Assembly: GCF_001439665.1 (NCBI RefSeq)
Contig: NZ_LMAK01000002.1
Coordinates: 1-52,884 of the forward strand
DNA: 52,884 nucleotides
Source of the DNA: Formosa algae
GTDB lineage: Bacteria > Bacteroidota > Bacteroidia > Flavobacteriales > Flavobacteriaceae
Reading direction: 5' to 3'
Shown: piece after piece, positions 37,048 to 45,791 of the stretch
How positions within the stretch are numbered: the stretch's first letter is position 1
Layout of the letters: every line of letters begins with the position of its first letter
Program-made: the position numbers and the translations under genes
Notes under the pieces: generated by a model
The model's input: the letters and a program-made list of their open reading frames with translations, nothing else
The model's database searches: none
Told to the model about the DNA's origin: nothing

Positions 37048-39516
37048 TTAGCCTTCAAACTCCATCTCGTCTCCGCCACCGCCTTCGTTATCTCTGCGGT
37101 CTTGACGACTTTTCTGTTGATTGAATCTATATGTAAATGCCAAATTGAATGAGCGTTGTCTGAATTGAAATTCGCTATCGCTAATATACGTTTCTGTAGT
37201 AGAAAGCATAGATCTTTTCATAGAATTAAACACATCGCTTACATTAAAAGTAATAGATGCATTTTTATTAAACACTTCTTTACTAAACGCTAAACTACAA
37301 TAAAACATACCGTCTGTTTTATTTTGTGCATCTTCTTCTGGGCCACGATACATTAATCGAGTTTGCCAATCTATTTCTCCAGGTAGAGTTACTTTGTTAT
37401 TTAAACGAATAAACCAGCTTAAGTTATCTGCATCAAAATTAACCCCATTATAATCCCCTCTTGTAATAGAATTATAGAAATTGAAATTCGCATTTACGTT
37501 CCATTTTTTAGTTGGACTATAAGTTGTTGTAAACTCAAATCCGTAACGGTCGTTTGTTGCCAAGTTAATTGGCGAACGCTTAATTACTGGAATATCTGTA
37601 CCACCAACCACAACAGTTTCTCCTGTTGCTTCTGTTATAAAAGTAAATACATCTGTAGCATGTTGGTAATAAATAGATGAGTTTAAAGTAACATCTCCAA
37701 ACTTGTATAAATATCCTAAATCTACAGAAGACGAATAACTAGGATCTAAATCTGGATTTCCTTGAAATAAATTCGTCGTACTACTTCGGGATGGGAACGG
37801 ATTTATATAACGTGATCGTGGTCTTCTAATACGTCTGTTATACCCTAACATGATGCTTTGATCTTCAGAAAATTCGTATCCTAAATTTACTGTAGGAAAC
37901 AATCCTAAGTAATCTTTATCTTCATAATCGTCGCTAGTGACTTGGTCTATAACAATTCCCGTAGCCTCCATTCTCAGTCCTAATAAATAAGAAAATTTAT
38001 CTTTTATCTTGTTTCCGTATTGCGTATACACCGCATTAATACGCTCTTTATAAACTAAGTTATTACTAACATCTGTATCGGTAACAAATTCATCATCTAT
38101 ATAATAAGCCAACGTATAATCTGTGTCTAACGTATTGAAATTACCACGGTATCCAAATTCAAACTGACTATCTTCTCCCAACGGAAGTACGTAATCTGTT
38201 TGTAATAATACACGATCTTGTTCTTCTAAAGTTCTTACTTGCTCAGAATCAAAGCCATTTTCTGTAATAAGAGAATTTTCATCTTCTGAAGTATTTTCAT
38301 ATTGAAAATCGAAAGTTAATTTATGGCCTGGCTTATCTGAAAATTGCTTATCGAAATTTAAAGCGTATTGTATGGTTTTATCATCTTCTAATTCCGGATC
38401 GAAACGATAGGTTTCATTAATAAGATTTCCGTCACTATCAACCTCTAAAATATCATTAGTGGTATTTGAACTGTTATCATTGTTTTTATAAAACACAGAT
38501 CCCGTTACCGATGTATTATCTGTAATATACCACTCTACACCAAAATTGGTATTTAATCCTTTTCTTATTCTATCGTAATCACGATATTCATTTAAATAAG
38601 TATTCTCAAGATCGTCTATAACATTACCATCATCATCGTACTCATAATTAAAGTATTCTGTTTCTGTAGTAGATTCTCCAGGAGATTCTCGGTATGAATA
38701 CCCTGTAGTATTAAAAAAATTAAAATTCCCTGTACGGTAGTTAATATTCCCAGAAATACCCGCAGCGTTTGGATACCCTCCATTTGCTGTGATAGAACCG
38801 TTTAAACCTTGTAATTTACTACGTCTTAAAATGATATTTAAGATTCCTCCTGTTCCTTCTGCATCATATCTTGCTGATGGAGATGTTATAACCTCTACAC
38901 GCTCTATAGCATCTGCAGGTAATTGATTTAGAGCTTCATTAGAGCTTAACCCCACTAAACCAGAAGGTTTCCCATTAATAAGAATGGTAACATTATCATT
39001 TCCCCTTAAAGCAATATTCCCCTCAACATCTACAGAAACTGAAGGTACATTATCTAACACATCGCTTACCGTACCACCACTTACAGTTAAATCTTGACCA
39101 ACATTATAAATCTTTTTGTCAAGTTTAATATCTACTGTTGTTTTTTCTGCAATAATCTCTACTTCGGCTAAAGATTCTGTATCTAATGCTAAGCTAATAT
39201 TACCTAAATCTATGTTTTTAGATAAATTTCTATTTTGAAGTGTTTGTTTTTTGAATGAAATATATTCAAAAGAGATATTGTAAGTTCCAACGGGCACAGA
39301 AATACTAAATTTACCTTGATCGTCTGTAATACCACCGGTAACCACACTATTATCAGTACTATTTCTAAAGGCTACTGTTGCATATTCTAGAGGCAGACTT
39401 GTTTCTCGTTCAATAACGTGTCCTGTTATTGTAATCTCTTTACCTGATTGCGCTTGCACATTAAGGCAAAATATAAAAAGCAGCAGACTACATACTACTT
39501 GTTTTATTAAATTCAT
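37048..39516 (-). CDS. Outer-membrane beta-barrel receptor (CarboxypepD_reg and OMP_b-brl_3 type)
   Basis: An 822-aa TonB-receptor-like outer-membrane protein. It has a signal peptide (NVQAQ), a CarboxypepD_reg-like Ig fold at about residues 28-105 (ITGHVIERETSLPLEYATVAF), a plug at about 125-235 (GGTVSDVLDNVPSVSVDVEG, NVTILINGKPSGLVG, RYDAEGTGGILNIILRR) and a barrel of the OMP_b-brl_3 family ending in NLAFTYRF. After the barrel comes a 24-residue polar tail with charged and Gly-rich stretches (QDRRDNEGGGGDEMEFEG), which is common in this family. Single gene. The ligand is unknown; relatives are often named only as outer-membrane beta-barrel protein. Confidence 0.88.
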   Translation of the reverse strand: MNLIKQVVCSLLLFIFCLNVQAQSGKEITITGHVIERETSLPLEYATVAFRNSTDNSVVTGGITDDQGKFSISVPVGTYNISFEYISFKKQTLQNRNLSKNIDLGNISLALDTESLAEVEIIAEKTTVDIKLDKKIYNVGQDLTVSGGTVSDVLDNVPSVSVDVEGNIALRGNDNVTILINGKPSGLVGLSSNEALNQLPADAIERVEVITSPSARYDAEGTGGILNIILRRSKLQGLNGSITANGGYPNAAGISGNINYRTGNFNFFNTTGYSYRESPGESTTETEYFNYEYDDDGNVIDDLENTYLNEYRDYDRIRKGLNTNFGVEWYITDNTSVTGSVFYKNNDNSSNTTNDILEVDSDGNLINETYRFDPELEDDKTIQYALNFDKQFSDKPGHKLTFDFQYENTSEDENSLITENGFDSEQVRTLEEQDRVLLQTDYVLPLGEDSQFEFGYRGNFNTLDTDYTLAYYIDDEFVTDTDVSNNLVYKERINAVYTQYGNKIKDKFSYLLGLRMEATGIVIDQVTSDDYEDKDYLGLFPTVNLGYEFSEDQSIMLGYNRRIRRPRSRYINPFPSRSSTTNLFQGNPDLDPSYSSSVDLGYLYKFGDVTLNSSIYYQHATDVFTFITEATGETVVVGGTDIPVIKRSPINLATNDRYGFEFTTTYSPTKKWNVNANFNFYNSITRGDYNGVNFDADNLSWFIRLNNKVTLPGEIDWQTRLMYRGPEEDAQNKTDGMFYCSLAFSKEVFNKNASITFNVSDVFNSMKRSMLSTTETYISDSEFQFRQRSFNLAFTYRFNQQKSRQDRRDNEGGGGDEMEFEG

Positions 39517-39593
39517 TGAGTTGTTGTTTTAATTAAATAAGACCGCAAGAAACGAAATTGGTTTAGTTGATCTTAGTTAAAAGATTGTTAAAA

Positions 39594-39633
39594 GAAAAAA
39601 GCCCCTAAATTTTTAATTGAATTAGAGGCTTTA
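39594..39633 (-). terminator. Terminator after the prfB-ArsC-like run
   Basis: Arms 39598-39608 and 39622-39632 pair with one mismatch. Read on the minus strand the stem is followed by a T-rich tract (TTTTTTCTTTT), just past the ArsC-like stop at 39638. Confidence 0.7.
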
Positions 39634-39637
39634 CTAT

Positions 39638-39979
39638 TTATATGATGCTTGTAATATCTTGTGGTGGCCTGCCTATTACAGCACGCTCTCCATTTACAAC
39701 AATCGGGCGTTCAATAAGTTTTGGATACTCAATCATAGCATCGATAATTGCTTCATCTGTTAGATTAACATCTCTAAAATTTTCTTTCCAAACTGATTCG
39801 TTTTTCCGCACCAAATCGATGGGCATAATATCTAACAATTCGATAATACGTGTTAGTTCTGCTTTTGTTGGAACATCTTCCAAGTATTTTACAACAGTAA
39901 ATTCTTTTCCTGAAGCTTCAAGAATATCTAATGCTTCGCGCGATTTACTACATCTGTTATTGTGATAAATTGTAATCAT
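39638..39979 (-). CDS. ArsC-family (arsenate reductase/YffB-like) thioredoxin-fold protein
   Basis: A 113-aa glutaredoxin-like protein. It starts MITIYHNNRCSKSREALDIL with the single active-site Cys10 of glutaredoxin-dependent ArsC. It has a helical insertion typical of ArsC (residues ~40-80) and ends with the cis-Pro region IERPIVVNGERAVIGRPP, the key Arg signature of the family. No arsenite pump or ars repressor is near, so a role in arsenate resistance is uncertain; YffB-like proteins of unknown role look similar. It follows prfB by 13 bp and probably shares its transcript. Confidence 0.88.
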   Translation of the reverse strand: MITIYHNNRCSKSREALDILEASGKEFTVVKYLEDVPTKAELTRIIELLDIMPIDLVRKNESVWKENFRDVNLTDEAIIDAMIEYPKLIERPIVVNGERAVIGRPPQDITSII

Positions 39980-39992
39980 ATTTTAATTGTGA

Positions 39993-41103
39993 TTATAAGT
40001 TATTAGTATCTTCTGTTTTTTGTCCCATCATCATTAAATAGGCTTTTAAAAAGGCATCTATATTTCCGTCCATAACAGCATCTACATTTCCAGTTTCGTG
40101 TGCTGTTCTAACATCTTTTACTAGTTTATATGGATGCATTACATAGTTTCGAATCTGACTTCCCCACTCTATTTTCATCTTTCCTGCTTCTATATCTTCG
40201 CGTTGTGCTAATTGTTTCTGCAATTCTATTTCGTACAACTGAGATTTTAACATTTGAAGGGCTCAAGATCTGTTATCGTGTTGCGATCTTGTTTCTGAAC
40301 ATGAAATTTGAATACCTGTTGGTTTATGTGTTAACTGCACTTTAGTTTCTACCTTGTTCACATTTTGACCGCCCGCTCCGCTTGAACGTGCCGTAGTAAT
40401 TTCAATATCTGCAGGATTAATATCTATCTCTATCGTATCATCAACCAAAGGATAAACATACACTGAAGCAAAACTTGTGTGTCGTTTCGCATTACTATCA
40501 AACGGAGAAATTCGTACTAAACGATGCACACCATTTTCTCCTTTTAACCAACCAAAAGCAAAATCGCCTTCTATCTCTAAGGTTACTGTTTTTATTCCGG
40601 CTACATCGCCTGCTTGATAGTTTAATTCTTTGATTTTAAATCCGCTTTTTTCGGCATACATTAAGTACATGCGCATAAGCATATTTGCCCAATCGCAACT
40701 TTCTGTTCCTCCAGCCCCTGCTGTAATTTGCAATACCGCGCTTAAACCATCGCCTTCTTCAGACAACATATTTTTAAACTCGATATCTTCTAAAAGGGTT
40801 TGTGCTTTTTCGAATTGTTGGGTAACTTCTTCTATAGACGTATCGCCTTCTTTGTAGAACTCGTACAAGACTTCTAAATCTCCTACGAGTGTTGTTGCAG
40901 TATTAAAATCTTCTACCCATTTCTTTTTAACACGAAGTGATTTCATAATCACTTCAGCTGCTTTTGAATCGTTCCAAAAATTAGGATCGAAGGTTTGCTC
41001 CTCCTCGTTTTGTATTTCTATGAGTTTGACATCTATGTCAAAGATATTGCCTTAACGACGTAAGGCGGTGTGAAAGATCTTTAATTTGATCTGCTGTTAT
41101 CAT
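39993..41103 (-). CDS. prfB: Peptide chain release factor 2, with programmed +1 frameshift and an extra in-frame UGA
   Basis: RF2 ends translation at UGA and UAA. The gene reads [21 protein letters not shown], then CTT-TGA-C (41043-41037), the canonical self-regulating +1 shift site. The second frame continues from GAC through SPF (stop recognition) and GGQ (about residues 244-246). At codon 280 a zero-frame TGA (40265-40263) interrupts RSQHDNRS[18 protein letters not shown]; the sequence then runs on in the same frame for 89 codons with perfect RF2 character ([18 protein letters not shown]). Full length would be 369 aa (E. coli 365). One base change from AGA or CGA would make this TGA. Real nonsense mutation, readthrough or sequencing error cannot be told apart here. 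Confidence 0.9.
40263..40265 (-). other. prfB: Second, zero-frame UGA inside prfB (codon 280)
   Basis: Context AGA TCT TGA GCC CTT on the minus strand. The 89 codons after it are in the same frame and are clearly the RF2 C-terminus, so this is a substitution and not an indel. The codon normally specifies a basic residue or Gln here (E. coli KNKDQAMKQMK aligned with DNRS-stop-ALQMLK). Confidence 0.9.
41037..41052 (-). promoter_or_regulatory. prfB: prfB programmed +1 frameshift site
   Basis: Minus strand AAGGCAATATCTTTGAC: the slippery CTT followed by TGA and C, with a purine-rich AAGG element upstream in place of the AGGGGGT of E. coli. When RF2 is scarce the ribosome shifts by one base at CTT-T and continues in the second frame, giving autogenous control. 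Confidence 0.93.
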
Positions 41104-41120
41104 ATGCATTAAATTTTACT

Positions 41121-41128
41121 CAAAAGTA
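41121..41128 (-). promoter_or_regulatory. Probable -7 element for prfB
   Basis: TACTTTTG on the minus strand matches TAnnTTTG. It lies 17 bases before the chosen prfB ATG (41103), which would leave a very short leader. A clear -33 TTTG at the right distance is not seen. Confidence 0.4.
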
Positions 41129-41164
41129 CTATACTTTTTTTCAAAAAATAAATCTCATGGCATA

Positions 41165-42013
41165 TTATTGTTCATAGTTTACCTCTACAGCAAATTTAGA
41201 TTCTTGCTCGCCATAAGCGTACATAATTTGTTTTAATGGCGGACAATCCTTATAATCTCTACCATGGGCTACTTTTATATGATTGTGATCTGCAAGAATA
41301 TTATTTCCCGGATCAAAACCTATCCAACCTAAATTAGGGATATAAACTTCTGCCCAAGCATACATTTCTGAATCTCCAAAAAAGCCATCGCCCTGATGTA
41401 AATATCCTGAAACATAACGTGCTGGCACTTTATTTACTCGCGCTATAGCACAAAACAAATGCACAAAATCTGAACTCACACCTTCTTTTTTTTCTAAAAC
41501 GGTTTCCAGAAGCATGTCTTCTGTAGTTTCTCCAGCTTTAAAAGTAATCAAGTCGTAAACCCAAGTGTTTAATTGTTTTACATTATCTAAAATATGTTTT
41601 GATGTTTCAAATTCAAAAAGTTTCACAGCGACTTTAGGTAAAGCCGTAAGCTCTGTAGCATTTAGAAACGCTTCAAAATCTACTTTAAAATCAAGAACCT
41701 CAATGGCTTTATAATCGTCTTCTACAGTAAACTCAGGATTTGGTTCAATTGGACTAATTTCACTTTTATTTAATTTAAAAATAGCTTCAAAGGTTAAATT
41801 ATTGAAAGGCTTCTTGGTATGAATTCTAGTCGTTTCAAAATTATATCCATTTATAGATTTTTCAATAGAGTTATCATCTGAAACGGAATAACTACTTGAA
41901 ATTAAATCTTGACTTGAATTAGTTTCTGGTGTAACCATAAACTGCCAATACGATTCAAAAACAGGGTTTTCGTAAGTGTTTTCTGTCGTATATTTTATTG
42001 TATAATTGAACAT
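41165..42013 (-). CDS. Transglutaminase-like protein with altered catalytic residues
   Basis: A 282-aa protein of the bacterial transglutaminase-like group (COG1305 type): an N-terminal beta domain (residues 1-120), then the transglutaminase core. The core's usual GVCQD(F/Y) motif reads GVSSDF, putting Ser180 at the nucleophile position. The usual HAW reads MYAWAEVY, putting Tyr218 at the catalytic His. Asp234 is kept (GFDPGNN). Both changes are single-base changes. The fold is otherwise intact (ARYVSGYLHQGDGFFGDSE), so this may be a non-catalytic binding protein. It is the last of three minus-strand genes with the alpha-E and ATP-grasp proteins and lies 61 bp before prfB. Confidence 0.88.
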   Translation of the reverse strand: MFNYTIKYTTENTYENPVFESYWQFMVTPETNSSQDLISSSYSVSDDNSIEKSINGYNFETTRIHTKKPFNNLTFEAIFKLNKSEISPIEPNPEFTVEDDYKAIEVLDFKVDFEAFLNATELTALPKVAVKLFEFETSKHILDNVKQLNTWVYDLITFKAGETTEDMLLETVLEKKEGVSSDFVHLFCAIARVNKVPARYVSGYLHQGDGFFGDSEMYAWAEVYIPNLGWIGFDPGNNILADHNHIKVAHGRDYKDCPPLKQIMYAYGEQESKFAVEVNYEQ

Positions 42014-42068
42014 ATTTTAAACTAGATTTAAAATTCAAATTAAAACATTTTATCAATACCTTTTTCTT

Positions 42069-43013
42069 TTAATGATAAAAATATTCATCTTCAAGTTTTT
42101 CACTTAATTTAATTAAGCTAGAAAACGTATGTGCGATAAATTCTTTCACATTGTCTTCAATATCTTCAACCGTCTTGTATTTATACTCGCACATCATTTT
42201 TCCTATTAAAAACAAAGCCGTATTTTTTTCGTGCGCTTTTAATGGATCTAACATGGTTATATGCTCTTTAATCTGAGACAAACAATATAAAACTGTTCTA
42301 GGACTATTCGGATTAAGCATTAAAAATTCTATAACCGTACTTTGAGTTGGCGGCTTTCTATAAACTCTTCGGTTAATATCGAAAGAATCTACACATTTTA
42401 AAAGTGTAGTCCACTCGTAACTCTTTTTTAAATGCTTTGGTTTGCTTGAAGTCACTTGTTCTGCAGCATCGTATTTTATTTGTAAGATTCGTGTAACCTG
42501 TGTAGCACGTTCTATGTTTATACCTAATTTAATTAATGCATATACTTCGTCATGTAACATTGTACCTCTAATCTTACCTTTTAAAATGGTAGATTGATGC
42601 ATAATGTGACTTGTAAAATCATGAAGTCCGCGAGTTACAAAATAGTCTTTAGAGTAATTCATCACCGAATGATAAAACTTATTTATCGTTTCATAACAGT
42701 CGTTAGAAATTAAATCTCTAGAACTATTTGCATTTTCACGCGCATAACATATACACTTTAAAATGGAATAGTGTTTATCTGGATTAAGCGCTACATTATA
42801 AAGCACATCTTGCTCTATCAATACCTCATCCTTTTCATCTTCTTCTCCCACCATTTCGTATATAGATTGTAGTACAAATTGGCGATCTCTAGATAATTTA
42901 TTGGGTGCATCTAAAGACGAAAAGTAATTTACGTTTGTAAAGCGCGCTGTATGTTCTGCACGTTCTATATAACGTCCCATCCAAAATAAGTTATTGGCTA
43001 TTCTTGCTAACAT
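42069..43013 (-). CDS. Alpha-E domain protein (COG2307/DUF403)
   Basis: A 314-aa, almost wholly alpha-helical protein. It begins MLARIANNLFWMGRYIERAEHTARF, the strongly conserved N-terminal signature of the alpha-E family, and contains ARENANSSRDLIS near residue 95. In known genomes this family is nearly always encoded beside a circularly permuted ATP-grasp protein and a transglutaminase, as here; they are predicted (Iyer and Aravind's amidoligase analyses) to form a peptide-making or peptide-tagging system. No experimental activity is known to me. It lies 7 bp after the ATP-grasp gene. Confidence 0.92.
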   Translation of the reverse strand: MLARIANNLFWMGRYIERAEHTARFTNVNYFSSLDAPNKLSRDRQFVLQSIYEMVGEEDEKDEVLIEQDVLYNVALNPDKHYSILKCICYARENANSSRDLISNDCYETINKFYHSVMNYSKDYFVTRGLHDFTSHIMHQSTILKGKIRGTMLHDEVYALIKLGINIERATQVTRILQIKYDAAEQVTSSKPKHLKKSYEWTTLLKCVDSFDINRRVYRKPPTQSTVIEFLMLNPNSPRTVLYCLSQIKEHITMLDPLKAHEKNTALFLIGKMMCEYKYKTVEDIEDNVKEFIAHTFSSLIKLSEKLEDEYFYH

Positions 43014-43020
43014 ATATTAT

Positions 43021-44487
43021 TTATTTTTTTAAAACCCAAGTATCTTTTGAACCTCCTCCTTGAGACGAGTTCACTATTAAATTTCCTTTCTTTAAGGCGA
43101 CACGTGTCAGACCTCCTTTTAATACAAACTCTTTATCTTGACCTAACAATGTAAAGGTTCTTAAATCGACATGGCGTTGCTCGAAAGATTGGCAATCTTC
43201 GATATACGTTGCATGCACAGAAAGCGACATAATAGGTTGTGCAATATATTTTCTTGGATTTTGAAGAATCACTTTTTTAACATCTGCAATTTCAGCTTTA
43301 GTTAATCTGTTACCTATTGAAATACCATAACCTCCTGCTTCATCTACTGGCTTAACAACTAAATTATGAATATTTTCTAGAACAAACTTTAAGTCTGTTG
43401 GTCGACTACAATGGTAGGTATGCACATTATTTAAAATAGGTTTTTCGCCTAAATAAAATTTAATAATTTCTGGCATGTAGGTATAAATCGCTTTATCATC
43501 GGCCACTCCTGTTCCAGGTGCATTTACTAAGGTTACATTTCCGTTTTTATAGGCCGAAAATAATCCAGGCACACCGATAGCAGAATCTTTTTTAAACTCT
43601 AAAGGATCTAAGAAACCATCATCAATTCGTCTATAAACAACATCTACTTTTTTAAGTCCGCTAATGGTTTTCATGTACAGAAAATCGTTTTCTACAACCA
43701 AATCACGACCTTCAACTAATTCTATACCCATAGTTTTTGCCAAGTAGGAATGTTCAAAGTATGCAGAATTGAATACTCCTGGCGTAATTACTACACAAGT
43801 AGGAACATCGACACCTTTTGGCTTAACAGATTCCATAATCTCTAATAAATTCTCTGAATAGTCTGTAACCGTATGAATATCATAATGATTAAAAACCCCA
43901 AATAACGAGCGCTTTAGTGCATTACGATTATAGATTACATAACTCACACCAGACGGACACCTAATATTATCTTCTAAGACATAATATTTACCGTCGGAGT
44001 GTTTAATAAGATCTGTACCAGAGATGTGGTTATAGATACCTCCTACAGGATCCAAATTATCCATTTGTCTCAGGTAGTTGGCAGAAGAGCTTATTAATTC
44101 CATAGGAACCAAACCAGCTTTTATAATATTCTTATCGTGATATATATCCCAAATAAATGCATTTAAAGCCTTACACCTCTGAATGACACCCTTTTCAATA
44201 GTAGCCCATTCTTCGCCGTCTATAATCCTAGGAAACAAATCGAAAGGAAATATTTTTTCCTGTGCTTTCTCATCATTATAAACTTGAAATGTAATTCCTT
44301 GATTAAAAAATGACGTTTTAGCTTTATTATTTAAATTGATAAAATCTTCAATGGATTGATCATTATATATATCAAAAAGTTTCTGATATACTTTTCTAAC
44401 ATTTTGTTTTTTATCGAAAATTTCATCAAACAAATTTTCATTACCATCATATGAAGAAAAAAGATGCTTAAAATTAGTTGGCTTCAT
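43021..44487 (-). CDS. Circularly permuted type 2 ATP-grasp protein (COG2308)
   Basis: Predicted ATP-dependent carboxylate-amine/thiol ligase of 488 aa. Family marks are DNIRCPSGVSYVIYNR near residue 170, DVVYRRIDDGFLDPLEF, VNAPGTGVADDKAIYTYMPE, and the nucleotide-binding loop VVKPVDEAGGYGISIG near residue 380. The C-terminal RHVDLRTFTLLG and ARVALKKG-like segment (TRVALKKGNLIVNSSQGGGSKDTWVL) is the typical end. First gene of a three-gene run with alpha-E and transglutaminase-like proteins. The reaction is predicted to form an amide (peptide-like) bond; substrates are unknown. Divergent from ltaE across 217 bp in which I see no clear site. Confidence 0.93.
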   Translation of the reverse strand: MKPTNFKHLFSSYDGNENLFDEIFDKKQNVRKVYQKLFDIYNDQSIEDFINLNNKAKTSFFNQGITFQVYNDEKAQEKIFPFDLFPRIIDGEEWATIEKGVIQRCKALNAFIWDIYHDKNIIKAGLVPMELISSSANYLRQMDNLDPVGGIYNHISGTDLIKHSDGKYYVLEDNIRCPSGVSYVIYNRNALKRSLFGVFNHYDIHTVTDYSENLLEIMESVKPKGVDVPTCVVITPGVFNSAYFEHSYLAKTMGIELVEGRDLVVENDFLYMKTISGLKKVDVVYRRIDDGFLDPLEFKKDSAIGVPGLFSAYKNGNVTLVNAPGTGVADDKAIYTYMPEIIKFYLGEKPILNNVHTYHCSRPTDLKFVLENIHNLVVKPVDEAGGYGISIGNRLTKAEIADVKKVILQNPRKYIAQPIMSLSVHATYIEDCQSFEQRHVDLRTFTLLGQDKEFVLKGGLTRVALKKGNLIVNSSQGGGSKDTWVLKK

Positions 44488-44704
44488 GCATTTTACGTTT
44501 TTTCTAAATTACTTATTATTTCTTATCTAGTCTATAAAATATGTTTATTAATTTCACATTATTAACTATATTTTAATAAAAATAACAAGTTGTTAATAAA
44601 AAATTCATAATTATAACACATCCAAATAAAATTTAATGATTTAAAAAGATATTAAGAGAGAATCTGTTAACTTTCTTCATTAATTATTTTTTAAATATAG
44701 ATTC

Positions 44705-45724
44705 ATGATTATTGATTTAAGAAGTGACACGGTAACTAAACCAACTTCAGAAATGCTGGACGCCATGATGTCTGCAAAAGTTGGTGACGATGTTTATAAA
44801 GAAGACGATACTATAAACAAATTAGAAAAACGCATTGCTGAAATGTTTGGCAAATCGCACGCCATGTTTTTCCCAAGCGGTACAATGGCTAACCAAACAG
44901 CCATTAAAATACACACACAACCTGGAGAACAAGTGATTTGCGATAAATATGCACACATATATAATTATGAAGGCGGAGGCGCATCTTTTAATAGCGGGGT
45001 GTCTTGCAAACTTATTAACGGCAATCGCGGCATGTTTACAGCTGAAGATGTGACAGCAGCCATTAATCCACCAGATTTTTATCACAGTCCGTTATCATCA
45101 CTAGTCGAAGTTGAAAACACTACAAATAAAGGAGGCGGCGCATGTTGGGATCTTAACGAGCTTGAAAAAATAAAAACCATCTGTAAAACCCATAATTTAG
45201 GCTATCATTTAGATGGTGCACGTTTATGGAATGCATTAGTTGCTAAAAATGAAACTGCTACTCAATACGGAGCATTATTCGATACAATTTCTGTTTGCCT
45301 TAGCAAAGGATTAGGATGCCCAATAGGATCTATATTAACAGGTGATGAAGCATTTATGAATAAAGCTCTACGTGTACGAAAAATACTTGGTGGCGGTATG
45401 CGCCAGGGAGGATTTTTAGCAGCAGCTGGTCTGTACGCTCTAGACCATAATATAACACGTTTAGCAGAAGACCATAAAAGAGCGAAAGAATTAGGCCAAC
45501 AATTAAGTACATGCTCTAGCATAAAATCTGTCGAACCCTCTGAAACAAATATTGTGATTTTTGAACTCCATGATGATGTTGATAGTAATCAATTCATCTT
45601 AAAACTAAAAGCTCATAATATATTAATAAGTGATATGGGACAAGGTAAATTAAGATTAGTAACCCATCTTGATTATACAGACAGCATGCATAATAAGGTA
45701 TTAGAGATTTTGCATACATTATAA
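44705..45724 (+). CDS. ltaE: Low-specificity L-threonine aldolase
   Basis: PLP enzyme that splits L-threonine and allo-threonine to glycine and acetaldehyde. The 339-aa protein starts MIIDLRSDTVTKPTSEML, the usual family start. It has VGDDVYKEDDT, the PLP-contact segment LGYHLDGARLWNA, and the Schiff-base Lys201 in SVCLSKGLGCPIGS (Lys197 in E. coli LtaE), followed by GGGMRQGGFLAAAG. Length is normal. A single gene convergent with gdhA across a shared terminator. Confidence 0.94.
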   Translation: MIIDLRSDTVTKPTSEMLDAMMSAKVGDDVYKEDDTINKLEKRIAEMFGKSHAMFFPSGTMANQTAIKIHTQPGEQVICDKYAHIYNYEGGGASFNSGVSCKLINGNRGMFTAEDVTAAINPPDFYHSPLSSLVEVENTTNKGGGACWDLNELEKIKTICKTHNLGYHLDGARLWNALVAKNETATQYGALFDTISVCLSKGLGCPIGSILTGDEAFMNKALRVRKILGGGMRQGGFLAAAGLYALDHNITRLAEDHKRAKELGQQLSTCSSIKSVEPSETNIVIFELHDDVDSNQFILKLKAHNILISDMGQGKLRLVTHLDYTDSMHNKVLEILHTL

Positions 45725-45732
45725 TAGTAAAG

Positions 45733-45770
45733 AAAAAAAAGCCATCAAAAACATATTTCTGATGGCTTTT
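45733..45770. terminator. Bidirectional terminator between ltaE and gdhA
   Basis: AAAAGCCATCA (45737-45747) and TGATGGCTTTT (45760-45770) form an 11-bp stem with a 12-base loop, preceded by further A. It works best for the minus-strand gdhA transcript (eight T after the stem). Confidence 0.8.
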
Positions 45771-45791
45771 AAATGTATTGAAATCTATACG

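Noticed and set aside
39638-39979. Arsenic-resistance operon
   Set aside because: Only an ArsC-like gene is present; no arsenite pump, ArsR repressor or other ars gene is nearby.
39993-40253. Separate 86-aa gene at the end of prfB
   Set aside because: It is the in-frame continuation of RF2 after the internal UGA, not an independent gene.
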